From assembly GCA_017398105.1 (NCBI GenBank), contig JAFQHF010000028.1:1-41486 (forward strand): 41,486 nt of DNA. The letters are read 5' to 3'. Under the pieces are notes generated by a model. The model saw nothing but the letters and a program-made list of their open reading frames with translations. It was not told the DNA's origin and searched no databases. Origin of the DNA: Oscillospiraceae bacterium. Lineage in GTDB: Bacteria; Bacillota_A; Clostridia; Oscillospirales; Oscillospiraceae. Positions 23,073-31,115 of the stretch are shown here, piece after piece (within the stretch, counting starts at the first letter, position 1; the number at the start of each line of letters is the position of its first letter). Position numbers and translations under genes: made by a program.

Positions 23073-23434
23073 ACCTTTCCGTAGGAGATCTCCGGATGCG
23101 CGCCTTTCAGGTATTCCAGCAGGGCTTCGGCCTGTTCTTTCACATCGTCTCCGATGTGAATGGTCAGTTCTTCCCCACTGTGCAGGATCAGTATCAGATA
23201 TTCGATATCATAATTTCTTCCCCCAGCACAGAGCCTGCCCACCACGGTACTGATTCCGCGGCGGATACGCTGAAGCTGACTATAGGGAATATGATACCAC
23301 CGGAAGCCATTTTTCCAGAACAGCACCGTACTGCCGGGCCGAACCTTACCGAATACCGGGGCCGCAGACAACTGCGCATCCAGCGTCTTATCGCTTCCTT
23401 TTGCATAGAGAAACTGCTTTACATCGATGGTCAT
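23069..23434 (-). CDS. Conserved-looking small protein of unknown function (121 residues)
   Basis: 121 residues, soluble, beta-rich in the first two thirds (VRPGSTVLFWKNGFRWYHIP, IEYLILILHSGEELTIHI), then a helix (KEQAEALLEYLKG). The pattern reminds me of a PH-like fold, but I cannot name a family. AAAGGAG precedes the ATG at 23434. It is the first gene of a two-gene unit with the flavin-binding protein, whose start it overlaps. Confidence 0.7.
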   Translation of the reverse strand: MTIDVKQFLYAKGSDKTLDAQLSAAPVFGKVRPGSTVLFWKNGFRWYHIPYSQLQRIRRGISTVVGRLCAGGRNYDIEYLILILHSGEELTIHIGDDVKEQAEALLEYLKGAHPEISYGKV

Positions 23435-23492
23435 AGGCGCGCTCCTTTCTAATGTCGGATTATAACGGATTTCAGAGGAAATGTCCAGAGTG

Positions 23493-23673
23493 GTAAATGA
23501 TCGTTTAACTTTCTGTCCGAAAATAAGGCCTGTAGGGGCGGATTTTCAATCCGCCCTAAATGTATCGAACCAAATGCAGGGGAATATGGCGCACATTTAT
23601 CTGTACATGGAGGGCGGATTGGAAATCCGCCCCTACAATTGGTCGATTCCCATGCCGCCAAACGGAAATTTAC
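23493..23673. repeat. Palindromic MITE-like element, copy h
   Basis: Left terminus GTAAATGATCGTTTAAC (23493-23509); palindromes GTAGGGGCGGATTTTCAATC (from 23532) and GGGCGGATTGGAAATCCGCC (from 23612); right terminus GCCAAACGGAAATTTAC (to 23673). On the minus strand the TAA inside the right terminus (23672-23670) is the stop codon of the last gene of the rnf-type operon. Confidence 0.78.
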
Positions 23674-24107
23674 AGGATCATGCCCATGAAGCACTGCACT
23701 GCCAGGTACAATCCCAATGCGCTGACGAAGGGGGCTGCCTTGGCGGCGGGGCCGGTGGCGATCCGGTCCACCATGGAGCTGAACAGCCAGGTAGAAGCCG
23801 TGAACACAGCGCATCCCACGGCAGCCAGCTTCACAGCCTCCGCTGCGCCCACAAAGCAGGCGGCAAAGGGCAGCAGGCCGAAGGTGATGGCGGAGAACAC
23901 CGGAATGCAGATGTAGCACCGCTTGGCACCGGGAGCCAGATAATGATCCAGCAGCAGCGCCCCCAGAGAAATCAGCACCATATTGGGGATATCCAGCACG
24001 GGCAGGATCATCCGGGGAGCGAAGGTTCGCACCAGCACACAGACAAACAGCGCTGCCCCCAGCACCACTGCCAGGAGGGTATTCAAAGTATAGGTTTTCT
24101 TTTCCAT
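23670..24107 (-). CDS. Unfamiliar 145-residue membrane protein of the Rnf-type operon
   Basis: 145 residues with four or five membrane segments (about 10-28, 38-57, 65-83, 88-108 and 122-143). It lies where rnfE, rnfA and rnfB would be expected but does not resemble RnfA or RnfE (about 195 residues, six segments, conserved Asn-Cys motifs). It has a CXXC pair at Cys65/Cys68 (KRCYICIP) plus Cys23, Cys84 and Cys99, which could carry electrons or a metal. It starts three bases after rnfG with GGAGG as ribosome site. Its stop codon is in repeat copy h. A redox or assembly role beside RnfD/RnfG is inference from context. Confidence 0.8.
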   Translation of the reverse strand: MEKKTYTLNTLLAVVLGAALFVCVLVRTFAPRMILPVLDIPNMVLISLGALLLDHYLAPGAKRCYICIPVFSAITFGLLPFAACFVGAAEAVKLAAVGCAVFTASTWLFSSMVDRIATGPAAKAAPFVSALGLYLAVQCFMGMIL

Positions 24108-24110
24108 AAC

Positions 24111-24695
24111 TCAACCTCCCCAGGTGGTGGCAGCGGACACGGCATCCGCGCCGGTGACATAGGCAATGGCGGAATTGACACAGCGGACAACCGCCTTGGA
24201 AGAAACGGTGGCGCCGGACACAGCATCGATGCCGGTGGCCTCACCTTCGGTCTCTGCCTGGGCAGTCGCTCCGCTGAAGGCATCAGCACCGGCGGTCTGC
24301 ACCTCAAAGCTGCCGGTTCCGTTCAGGAACTGGGCCAAAAATTCGTGGTCGGTCAGGATCTTGCTGCCAAGGCCCCAGGTCTCATGAGCTTCCCGAACCA
24401 CCAGGCCGGTGACACGGCCTGCATTGTTCACGCCAATCATCATGGTGATCTCACCGGCATAGCCATAAGTAACCGTTTCAACCACAAATCCATTTTCTGC
24501 CTTGTGGACAGAACGGATGTTGGCATCCTCACCGGAATACGGTTCCACGGTGAAATGTTCGCTGCCGGGCAGCAGGGTCTGCATGAGCCAGAGGTGTTCT
24601 TCCTGAGCCTTCTTTGCACCCACACTCTGCAGGGCAAAAGACATACCAAACAGAATCAGGGCGCAGATCAGAATGGAAATGACGATACGTTTCAT
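24111..24695 (-). CDS. rnfG: RnfG-like flavoprotein subunit of an electron-transport complex
   Basis: 194 residues with one N-terminal membrane helix (about 4-22) and an extracytoplasmic FMN-binding domain. RnfG carries FMN bound covalently to a threonine by ApbE. The motif DAVSGATVSSKAV places that threonine at 163. A second SGAT (141-144, in DAFSGATAQAE) and a related SAAT near the C-terminus lie in the same tail, so the motif seems duplicated. WGLGSKI, the usual substrate-side signature, is at about 107-113. ATGA overlap with rnfD upstream and three bases to the next gene. Confidence 0.9.
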   Translation of the reverse strand: MKRIVISILICALILFGMSFALQSVGAKKAQEEHLWLMQTLLPGSEHFTVEPYSGEDANIRSVHKAENGFVVETVTYGYAGEITMMIGVNNAGRVTGLVVREAHETWGLGSKILTDHEFLAQFLNGTGSFEVQTAGADAFSGATAQAETEGEATGIDAVSGATVSSKAVVRCVNSAIAYVTGADAVSAATTWGG

Positions 24696-25633
24696 TTTGC
24701 CGCGCCTCCTTTCCCGGTGCCGAAGCGCCGCATTGCGGTATGGCGGTCAATAAACCAGACAAAGGCGTTCATGATCAGAATGGCGTAGGTGACACCTTCG
24801 GGGAACAGGCCGTAATACCGGAACAGAACCGTCAGCACACCGCAGCCGACACCGTAGACAATATGGCCCACAGGGGTTGCAGGAGAGGTGGCATAGTCCG
24901 TAGCCATGAAGATGGCACCCAGCATCAGGCCGCCGGAGAAGAGGCTGTAAAGCATCCACTGCACAGGCGCATCGGTCTTGTGGAATACCAGAGTCAGGAT
25001 TGCAGCTGTGCCGATGTAAGCCGCGGGAATCCGGATGGAAATGACCTTGCGGTACAGCAGATACACGCCGCCGGCCAGCAGTGCCAGAGTGGAAATTTCT
25101 CCGATGGAACCGGGACAATTGCCCAGGAACATATCCAGAATGCTCTCTTCCGGCAGAGCGGGCATGACCATGTGGTGCAGCGCAGTGGCCGCAGTCACAC
25201 CGTCCAGTCCTTCATACCGGGTCAGGCCCACGGGATAGACCAGAAGCATCACCGCACGGGCTGCCAGGGCGGGATTGAAGATATTCTGCCCCAGGCCGCC
25301 GCACAGGGCCTTCACAATAATAATCGCAAACACACTGCCGAAGGCCGCCAGCCAGTAAGGTACGCTTGCGGGCAGGGTCATGGCCAGCAGCACGCCGGTA
25401 ACCAGTGCAGAGCCGTCCACGACGGTGTTGCGGGTCCTGGTAACCAGGCTGTACAGCCATTCCGCGCCCACTGCGCTGAGGCTGCACACCAGCGTTACCA
25501 GCAATGCCCGGAGCCCAAAGGCCCACACGCCCACAGCCAGGGCAGGCAGCAGGGCCAGCACCACGTCCAGCATGATGCGGTTGGTTCGGAAATTTCCCCG
25601 GATGTGGGGAGAAGAAGCAACAGTCAGTTTCAT
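24692..25633 (-). CDS. rnfD: RnfD-like membrane flavoprotein subunit
   Basis: 313 residues with eight or more membrane segments. RnfD/NqrB proteins carry a covalent FMN on a threonine; here DGVTAATAL points to Thr150. Other family motifs are RTRNTVVDGSALVTG, GLGQNIFNPALAARA and MATDYATSP. The start at 25633 (MKLTVASSPHIRG) overlaps the rnfC stop by ATGA; the frame remains open upstream inside rnfC but has no reason to start there. The role is passing electrons across the membrane between RnfC/G and other carriers, coupled to ion transport in complete complexes. Confidence 0.93.
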   Translation of the reverse strand: MKLTVASSPHIRGNFRTNRIMLDVVLALLPALAVGVWAFGLRALLVTLVCSLSAVGAEWLYSLVTRTRNTVVDGSALVTGVLLAMTLPASVPYWLAAFGSVFAIIIVKALCGGLGQNIFNPALAARAVMLLVYPVGLTRYEGLDGVTAATALHHMVMPALPEESILDMFLGNCPGSIGEISTLALLAGGVYLLYRKVISIRIPAAYIGTAAILTLVFHKTDAPVQWMLYSLFSGGLMLGAIFMATDYATSPATPVGHIVYGVGCGVLTVLFRYYGLFPEGVTYAILIMNAFVWFIDRHTAMRRFGTGKGGAAK

Positions 25634-26940
25634 TTTGCGCTTGCCTCCCTTACCATTTGTTTGCCCTTGCGGAACCGCTCCACCAGGGGCAGCTTGCCGG
25701 GACAGGTGAACGCGCAGCTGCCGCACTCAATGCAGTCCAGCACGTTCAGCCGCTTCAGTTCCTCCACCCGTCCGGCGTTGGTGAAGCGGTACATATACAG
25801 CGGGTGCAGCCGCATGGGGCACACGGCCACACACTTGCCGCAGCGCAGGCATACGGGGTTCTCCGCAGCGCCGTTTTCGTCCTTCAGCAGGCACAGAATG
25901 GAGTTGGTAGCCTTGATGACGGGAACCGCCAGATCACTCTGGGCAATGCCCATCATGGGGCCGCCGCTGATGACACGCTCGGTCTTGTCGTGAAGGCCGC
26001 CTGCCACCTCGATCAGGTCATGGAAGGAGGTGCCGATGCGGACGATAAAGTTCTGGGGTTCCGCAATGGCTTCGCCGGAGATGGTGACGATTCGCTGGAT
26101 CAGAGGCAGACCCAGACGGACGGCGCGGTAGATGGCCGCAAAGGTGGACACATTGAACACTGCACAGCCCACACTGACAGGCAGCTGTCCGGGAGGAACC
26201 TCCCGCTTTGTCAGAGACTGGATCAGCTGCTTTTCCGCGCCCTGGGGATACCGGGTGGGCAGCACTGCCAGCTCGATGCCGGGAAAATCCTTCAGCAGGC
26301 CGTTTACCTTTTCAATTGCCTCGGCCTTGTTGTCCTCCACGGCCAGCACCATGCGGTTGGGCTTCAGAACCTGGCCCAAAATCTGCATACCCTCCAGCAC
26401 ATGCTCGGGGTTGGTACGCAGCAGGGAATCATCGGCAGTGATGTAGGGCTCACACTCACAGGCATTGGCAATCAGGGTGTCCACGTTGCCCATGGCGGAC
26501 AGGGCCTTGACATTGCCGGGGAAGGCTGCACCGCCCATGCCAACGATGCCGGCTTCCCGGATGCGGTGCAGAATGTCATCCGCATCCAGCTGATCCAGGG
26601 GCAGATCATTGCCGTTCATGGCAATGGGGGTGTCCTGGAAATCGTTGTCAATGACGATGGCGTTGACCATCCGGCCGCTGGTATGGGGCCGGGGCTCGAT
26701 GGCCGTTACAGTGCCGGAAACGGAAGCATGTACAGGCACGCACAGTCCCTCGCCGTCACCGATCTTCTGACCCCGGAGCACATGATCGCCCACGCTGACC
26801 AGAGGATTACAGGGTGCGCCGATGTGCTGCTGCAGGGGGATCACCACCTGTGCAGGGGTAATGGTATGAAATGTGGTCACTCTCGTGGACATTTCCTTAT
26901 TGTATTTGGGGTGGATACCGCCAAAAAACAGGCGTTTCAT
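25630..26940 (-). CDS. rnfC: RnfC-like subunit with two [4Fe-4S] clusters
   Basis: 436 residues, peripheral and cytoplasmic. The family start GGIHPKYNKE, a biotin/lipoyl-like region (GDHVLRGQKIG), an NADH/FMN-binding part (GIVGMGGAAFPGNVK, ANACECEPYIT) and an SLBB region precede two cluster motifs: CLRCGKCVAVCP and CIECGSCAFTCP near the C-terminus. RnfC is the NADH-side subunit in Rnf complexes. GAGGTGA precedes the ATG at 26940. It follows apbE by 21 bases and overlaps rnfD. Both clusters have complete cysteine sets. Confidence 0.95.
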   Translation of the reverse strand: MKRLFFGGIHPKYNKEMSTRVTTFHTITPAQVVIPLQQHIGAPCNPLVSVGDHVLRGQKIGDGEGLCVPVHASVSGTVTAIEPRPHTSGRMVNAIVIDNDFQDTPIAMNGNDLPLDQLDADDILHRIREAGIVGMGGAAFPGNVKALSAMGNVDTLIANACECEPYITADDSLLRTNPEHVLEGMQILGQVLKPNRMVLAVEDNKAEAIEKVNGLLKDFPGIELAVLPTRYPQGAEKQLIQSLTKREVPPGQLPVSVGCAVFNVSTFAAIYRAVRLGLPLIQRIVTISGEAIAEPQNFIVRIGTSFHDLIEVAGGLHDKTERVISGGPMMGIAQSDLAVPVIKATNSILCLLKDENGAAENPVCLRCGKCVAVCPMRLHPLYMYRFTNAGRVEELKRLNVLDCIECGSCAFTCPGKLPLVERFRKGKQMVREASAK

Positions 26941-26961
26941 TTGGTTTTCACCTCATTTTCA

Positions 26962-27990
26962 TTAAGTTCGGATATTGCTTTCGAAGCCGGGGCTGTAGAA
27001 GAGATTTCCCTCCCGGTCAACCCACATGGCTTCTGCGTTGAATTGTTCCAACAGTGCCGCGCCCTCTTCCCGGGAAAGTACGAACAGCGCGGTGGACAGG
27101 GCATCGGCAAGGCCGGAGTCGTCACACAGGATCGTCACGGACCGCCAGTATTCGCTGGGATACAGCGTCTGCGGATCGATGATGTGATGATACAGCTTTC
27201 CGTCCACCACATAAGCCCGCTGGTAATCTCCGCTGGTGACCACACTGCCCTTTGTCACATACAGGGTATGCAGGTAGCTGTCGCCCCCGTCGGGATTCTG
27301 AACGCCCACCACCCAGGCGGTTCCGGCTTCATCCTTTGGCCCTGTGGCACAGACATTGCCGCCCACGCTGATGAGCAGTCCCGAAGGTGCGTTTTCACAG
27401 ACCCGCTGGACAGCCCAGCCCTTGGCAACGGCGCCCACGTCCAGCCGGACATGGGGATCGGTGATGCAGACCGTTCCGTTTTCCCGGTCGATGACCACGG
27501 AAGAAAAGTCTGTGTGCTTCGCCGCTTCTGCCAGTGCTTCGCCCTCAGGCAGATACGCATTGGCCGGGTCATCCAGGCCGTCATTTCTGGCCTCATGCCA
27601 CAGCTTCAGAACGCTGCCCATGGCGGCGTTGACCCTGCCGTTCGTCGCTTCATAGTAAGTCCTGCACTCCAGCAGCAGATCGATGATCTTTCTGTCCACC
27701 TTCACAGGCGCGCCGCCGGCATTGTCGTTGACGGTCTTCAGGTTATTCAGGCCTTCGTAGTCATTGTAGACATCGAATAACCGGTGGTACTGAAGCAGCT
27801 CATCATGGAGCTTCCGGGCCGTTTCTTTGAAGGCTTCCTCGCTTTCGGCTCTGCCGACGATGGAGGTGACCGTATCAAAGAGGGTCAGAAATGTAGCTGT
27901 GTATTGTTTTTTCTCCGGTGCCGCATTCCCTGCGCAGCCTGTCAGAAGCAGGGCACAAAGCAGGAACAGCGCGAACATACGTTGTTTCAT
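26962..27990 (-). CDS. apbE: FAD:protein FMN transferase, lipoprotein
   Basis: 342 residues. It attaches FMN to threonines of exported or membrane flavoproteins. The signal MKQRMFALFLLCALLLTGC gives a lipobox with Cys19, so it acts outside the membrane. Family motifs: TLFDTVTSIVG, LDVGAVAKGWAVQ, LISVGGNV and a C-terminal YHHIIDPQT (the metal-binding and FAD-binding part) with SVTILCDDSGLADALSTALF. The natural substrates are RnfG and RnfD encoded next, and perhaps the two-repeat lipoprotein before it. The ribosome site is weak (AAGATGA), and a hairpin lies in the 79-base gap upstream. Confidence 0.95.
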   Translation of the reverse strand: MKQRMFALFLLCALLLTGCAGNAAPEKKQYTATFLTLFDTVTSIVGRAESEEAFKETARKLHDELLQYHRLFDVYNDYEGLNNLKTVNDNAGGAPVKVDRKIIDLLLECRTYYEATNGRVNAAMGSVLKLWHEARNDGLDDPANAYLPEGEALAEAAKHTDFSSVVIDRENGTVCITDPHVRLDVGAVAKGWAVQRVCENAPSGLLISVGGNVCATGPKDEAGTAWVVGVQNPDGGDSYLHTLYVTKGSVVTSGDYQRAYVVDGKLYHHIIDPQTLYPSEYWRSVTILCDDSGLADALSTALFVLSREEGAALLEQFNAEAMWVDREGNLFYSPGFESNIRT

Positions 27991-28016
27991 AGCATCATCT
28001 TTTTCATTTCAACTTT

Positions 28017-28059
28017 GCACCCTCCAAAGTCTCCCCCGGAGGAAGCCTTTGAGGATGGC
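28017..28059 (-). other. Intercistronic hairpin before apbE
   Basis: Imperfect long stem: CCATCCTC-AAAG with CTTTGGAGGG outside and CTCC/GGGGGAG inside. No T-run follows, so it is more likely an RNA processing or partial attenuation element that sets the ratio of the lipoprotein to apbE. Confidence 0.35.
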
Positions 28060-28069
28060 ACTGCGAAAA

Positions 28070-29158
28070 TCAGGCAGCCTTGGCGATCAGGGCCTGGAAG
28101 CCGCCGATGGCGATGGTGACGGAGGAAGCCAGATCCACATCCGTCGGATGGGTGCTTTCGTCCACAGCAATGCCGGAAACTTCTTCAGCGGTCTTGCCGG
28201 TGACATAGGCAGCAAAGGAAGCAGCCTGCTCGTTCCACTCGGCGATGGCACCGCCCCAGGCCACCATGCCGTAGTTCTCGCCCAGTTCATTCTTGGTCTG
28301 AACGGGAGCGGACACATCGGAGGTGATGACACCGGAAGCGTCAAAGGCCACCTTTGCCTGAACGGCATCGATGACGCAGGAGGTGATGGTTTCACCGTTC
28401 ATGGTGACAACAGCGGCGTTTACATCCAGCTGTGCGTTGCCCGCATTTTCCGCATCGGCGCTCTTGCTGCTGTCGATGCCGTTGATGACAGCCAGCTTCA
28501 GCTCGTCACCGGCCTGGGCACCCAGGTGCCGGGCATTGGCTGCGGCAGCTTCGATGGCGGATACATAGCCGCCCAGATAGATGGTAGCGGAGGAAGCCAG
28601 GTCAGTGCCCTCGGGAGCATAGCCGCTCTCGTCAACGGCGCCGGACTTCAGTTCTTCCACCGTCTTGCCGATGGCGAAGGAAGCCAGCGCAGCAGCCTGG
28701 GCATCCCACTCAGCGATGGCGCCGCCCCAGGCCACCATGCCGTAGTTTTCACCCTGCTCGTTCTTGGTCTGAGGCGCAGCAGTCAGGTCAGAGGTGATGG
28801 CGCCGGAAGCATCGAACTTCACGGAAGCGGCAATGCCGTCGATGATGCAGTCCTGAATGACACCGTTGTCATCCACCAGAACGGCAACCAGAGTCACATC
28901 GTACTTGCCTTCGCCGTTTTCTTCGGCTGCAGCAGACTTGCTGTCGGAAATGCTGGTTGCGATGTGCAGGCCGGTCTTCAGTGCGCCTTCGGCAGCGGGT
29001 GCTTCGGGAGCCGCGGTCTCTTCCACCACAGGAGCCGCCTGCTCATGGCTGCCGGTGGGGCAGGTGCAGTCGGTGTAGTAGATTACAGGTGTGCCTGCGC
29101 ATCCGGCAAGCAGACTCATGACCAGGGTCAGAGCCAGAAAAACAGATACTTTTTTCAT
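28070..29158 (-). CDS. Two-repeat lipoprotein of the Rnf/ApbE operon, possible FMN carrier
   Basis: 362 residues. Lipobox LLAGC with Cys20, then a CXC (Cys31/Cys33) and an Ala/Glu/Pro linker. Two repeats follow at about 60-207 and 213-362, sharing KFDASGAITSD/AFDASGVITSD, ENYGMVAWGGAIAEW and a terminal DLASSAT (186-192) or DLASSVT (342-348). The last motif resembles the flavinylation motif D-x-x-S/T-G-A-T, with Ser in place of Gly, and the repeat pattern (G-Y-D-V-T, then a hydrophobic strand and D-N-G-V-I) resembles FMN-binding domains. Being first in an operon with apbE, it may be an extracellular two-flavin carrier like PplA. This is inference; the motif is not canonical. GGAGGT precedes the ATG. 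Confidence 0.7.
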   Translation of the reverse strand: MKKVSVFLALTLVMSLLAGCAGTPVIYYTDCTCPTGSHEQAAPVVEETAAPEAPAAEGALKTGLHIATSISDSKSAAAEENGEGKYDVTLVAVLVDDNGVIQDCIIDGIAASVKFDASGAITSDLTAAPQTKNEQGENYGMVAWGGAIAEWDAQAAALASFAIGKTVEELKSGAVDESGYAPEGTDLASSATIYLGGYVSAIEAAAANARHLGAQAGDELKLAVINGIDSSKSADAENAGNAQLDVNAAVVTMNGETITSCVIDAVQAKVAFDASGVITSDVSAPVQTKNELGENYGMVAWGGAIAEWNEQAASFAAYVTGKTAEEVSGIAVDESTHPTDVDLASSVTIAIGGFQALIAKAA

Positions 29159-29185
29159 GTTGGGGTTACCTCCATAGATTTATTC

Positions 29186-29199
29186 GATATTATAATATC
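29186..29199 (-). promoter_or_regulatory. -10 region and palindrome before the Rnf-type operon
   Basis: GATATTATAATATC is a perfect palindrome containing TATAAT, about 30 bases before the lipoprotein ATG. The -35 region is poor, which with the palindrome suggests an activator or repressor site. Inverted arms ATCTTAAC (29206-29213) and GTTAAGAT (29240-29247) lie just upstream. Confidence 0.4.
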
Positions 29200-29375
29200 A
29201 TAAGCATCTTAACCCAGGATTTACAGTGCCTTAATATTTGTTAAGATTCGGAAAAATATGTCAGAAACAGCAGACTTTCTTTGAATTCCCGGAATCATAG
29301 CCTCAGAATCTTATCTAATTTCTTTGGCAGAAAACTGTACATAATGCCGAAAAAACGTCACAAACTATTTACCCA

Positions 29376-29408
29376 TTGACAAGGTAGGTAATTGGTGCTA
29401 CCATTACC
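29376..29408 (+). promoter_or_regulatory. Promoter and dyad of the isc operon
   Basis: TTGACA (29376-29381), 17-base spacer, TACCAT (29399-29404). Arms GGTAAT (29387-29392) and ATTACC (29403-29408) lie across spacer and -10 box; a related GGAATTACTAGGTAAAT follows. This suits repression by the Rrf2 protein encoded in the operon. Confidence 0.55.
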
Positions 29409-29447
29409 CATGGAATTACTAGGTAAATACCCACTGGAGGTTTTTAT

Positions 29448-30635
29448 ATGCACGTTTATGCAGACAACGCAGCAACGACGGCCATGAGTCAGGTGGCCAT
29501 CGACGCAATGCTGCCCTATTTTAATAAGGTTTACGGCAACCCCTCTTCCCTGCACTCCATCGGCCAGGAGGCCAAGGAGGCTCTGGATGCCGCCCGCGCC
29601 ACCGTGGCCCAGTGCCTTGGCTGCGAGCCCCGGGAGATCATCTTCACCTCCGGCGGCAGCGAGGCCGACAATCAGGCCATTGTCTCCGCCGCCCGCTTCG
29701 GCGCCCGGAAGGGTAAGAAGCACATCATCTCCACCGCCTTCGAGCACCACGCCGTGCTGCACACCCTGGCAAAGCTGGAGAAGGAAGGCTTTGAGGTGAC
29801 CTATCTGGATGTTTCGGTCGGCCATACCATCACCGCACAGCAGGTGGCCGATGCCATCCGTCCCGACACCTGCCTGGTGACCACCATGTACGCCAACAAC
29901 GAGATCGGCTCCGTGCTGCCTATTCCCGAGATCGGCGCCGTCTGCAAGGCTGCCGGTGTTCCCTTCCACACGGATGCTGTCCAGGCCGTCGGTCACATCA
30001 AAATCAACGTCAAGGAACAGAACATCGACATGCTGAGCCTGTCCGGCCACAAGTTCCACGGCCCCAAGGGCGTGGGCGCCCTGTATGTCCGCCGTGGCTT
30101 CCCCCTGGTGAACATCATCGAGGGCGGCGCTCAGGAGCGGGGCAAGCGTGCCGGTACTGAGAACATCGCCGGTATCTGCGGCATGGCAGCTGCCATGAAG
30201 GATGCCTGCGACCACATCGATGAGAACATGCCCCGGGTGGCTGCCATGCGGGACAAGCTCATTGCAGGTCTGAGCCAGATCCCCCACAGCGCCCTGAACG
30301 GCGATCCTGTAAACCGCCTGCCCGGCAACGTCAGCTTCTGCTTCGAGGGCATCGAAGGCGAGAGCCTGCTGCTCCTGCTGGACTACAAGGGTGTCAGCGC
30401 CTCCTCCGGTTCCGCCTGCACCTCCGGCTCCCTGGACCCCAGCCATGTGCTGCTGGCCATCGGCCGTGTCCACGATGTTGCCCACGGCTCCCTGCGCCTG
30501 AGCATCTGCGAATACAACACCGAAGAAGAGATCGACCACATTCTGAAGGTCGTCCCCGAGGTGGTTCAGCAGCTGCGGAACATGAGCCCTGTGTGGCGTG
30601 ATCTGCAGACCGGCAAGAGAACCTATATCCTCTAA
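29448..30635 (+). CDS. iscS: Cysteine desulfurase, IscS/NifS type
   Basis: 395 residues. It takes sulfur from cysteine for Fe-S cluster assembly, using pyridoxal phosphate. Lys202 in LSGHKFHGPKG is the cofactor lysine, and Cys324 in SSGSACTSGS is the persulfide cysteine in the long flexible loop of the IscS (group I) type. ADNAATTAMS at the N-terminus is typical. GGAGG precedes the ATG at 29448. Next gene (scaffold) 31 bases downstream. Cysteine for the reaction would come from the CysE/CysK genes in this window. Confidence 0.96.
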   Translation: MHVYADNAATTAMSQVAIDAMLPYFNKVYGNPSSLHSIGQEAKEALDAARATVAQCLGCEPREIIFTSGGSEADNQAIVSAARFGARKGKKHIISTAFEHHAVLHTLAKLEKEGFEVTYLDVSVGHTITAQQVADAIRPDTCLVTTMYANNEIGSVLPIPEIGAVCKAAGVPFHTDAVQAVGHIKINVKEQNIDMLSLSGHKFHGPKGVGALYVRRGFPLVNIIEGGAQERGKRAGTENIAGICGMAAAMKDACDHIDENMPRVAAMRDKLIAGLSQIPHSALNGDPVNRLPGNVSFCFEGIEGESLLLLLDYKGVSASSGSACTSGSLDPSHVLLAIGRVHDVAHGSLRLSICEYNTEEEIDHILKVVPEVVQQLRNMSPVWRDLQTGKRTYIL

Positions 30636-30666
30636 AATATAATCTACAATAAGGAGTTTTATCAAT

Positions 30667-31110
30667 ATGGCACTGTACAGCGAAAAGGTCATGGACCATT
30701 TTATGAATCCCAGAAACGTAGGCACCATCGACAACGCCAGCGGCGTAGGCGAAGTGGGCAATGCCAAGTGCGGCGATATTATGAAGATCTATCTGAAGAT
30801 TGAGAACGACATCATCGAAGATGTAAAGTTCGAGACCTTCGGCTGCGGCTCCGCCATCGCCTCCTCCTCCATGGCCACCGAGATGATCATGGGCAAGTCC
30901 ATTCACGAGGCTCTGGAGCTGACCAACAAGGCCGTTGCTGAGGCTCTGGACGGTCTGCCCGCCCACAAGATGCACTGCTCCGTGCTGGCGGAAGAGGCCA
31001 TCAAGAACGCCCTGAAGGACTACTTCGACAAGAACAACATCCCCTACGATGCCGACAAGTTCGTGGAGACCGATCACGACGAGCTCCACGCCCAGGTTCA
31101 CGGCGAGTAA
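30667..31110 (+). CDS. iscU: Fe-S cluster scaffold, IscU/NifU N-terminal type
   Basis: 147 residues. It receives sulfur from IscS and assembles clusters. The three conserved cysteines are Cys35 (NAKCGD), Cys60 (FGCGSA) and Cys104 (KMHCSVL, with His103 beside it). The C-terminus is longer than in E. coli IscU (about 128 residues) by an acidic tail (DADKFVETDHDELH) typical of clostridial proteins. AAGGAG precedes the ATG. Five bases separate it from the Rrf2 gene. Confidence 0.95.
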   Translation: MALYSEKVMDHFMNPRNVGTIDNASGVGEVGNAKCGDIMKIYLKIENDIIEDVKFETFGCGSAIASSSMATEMIMGKSIHEALELTNKAVAEALDGLPAHKMHCSVLAEEAIKNALKDYFDKNNIPYDADKFVETDHDELHAQVHGE

Positions 31111-31115
31111 GGCTT

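Noticed and set aside
23670..24107. The 145-residue protein as RnfA or RnfE
   Set aside because: It is too short, has fewer membrane segments and lacks the conserved Asn-Cys motifs of that family.
25657..27780. A 707-codon plus-strand frame opposite rnfC and apbE
   Set aside because: A shadow of two genes with intact catalytic and cluster motifs; composition is repetitive and there is no ribosome site.
29206..29247. A Rex (redox) operator before the Rnf-type operon
   Set aside because: Only a TTAACAA-like half-site occurs; the full TTGTTAA-type palindrome with correct spacing is missing.
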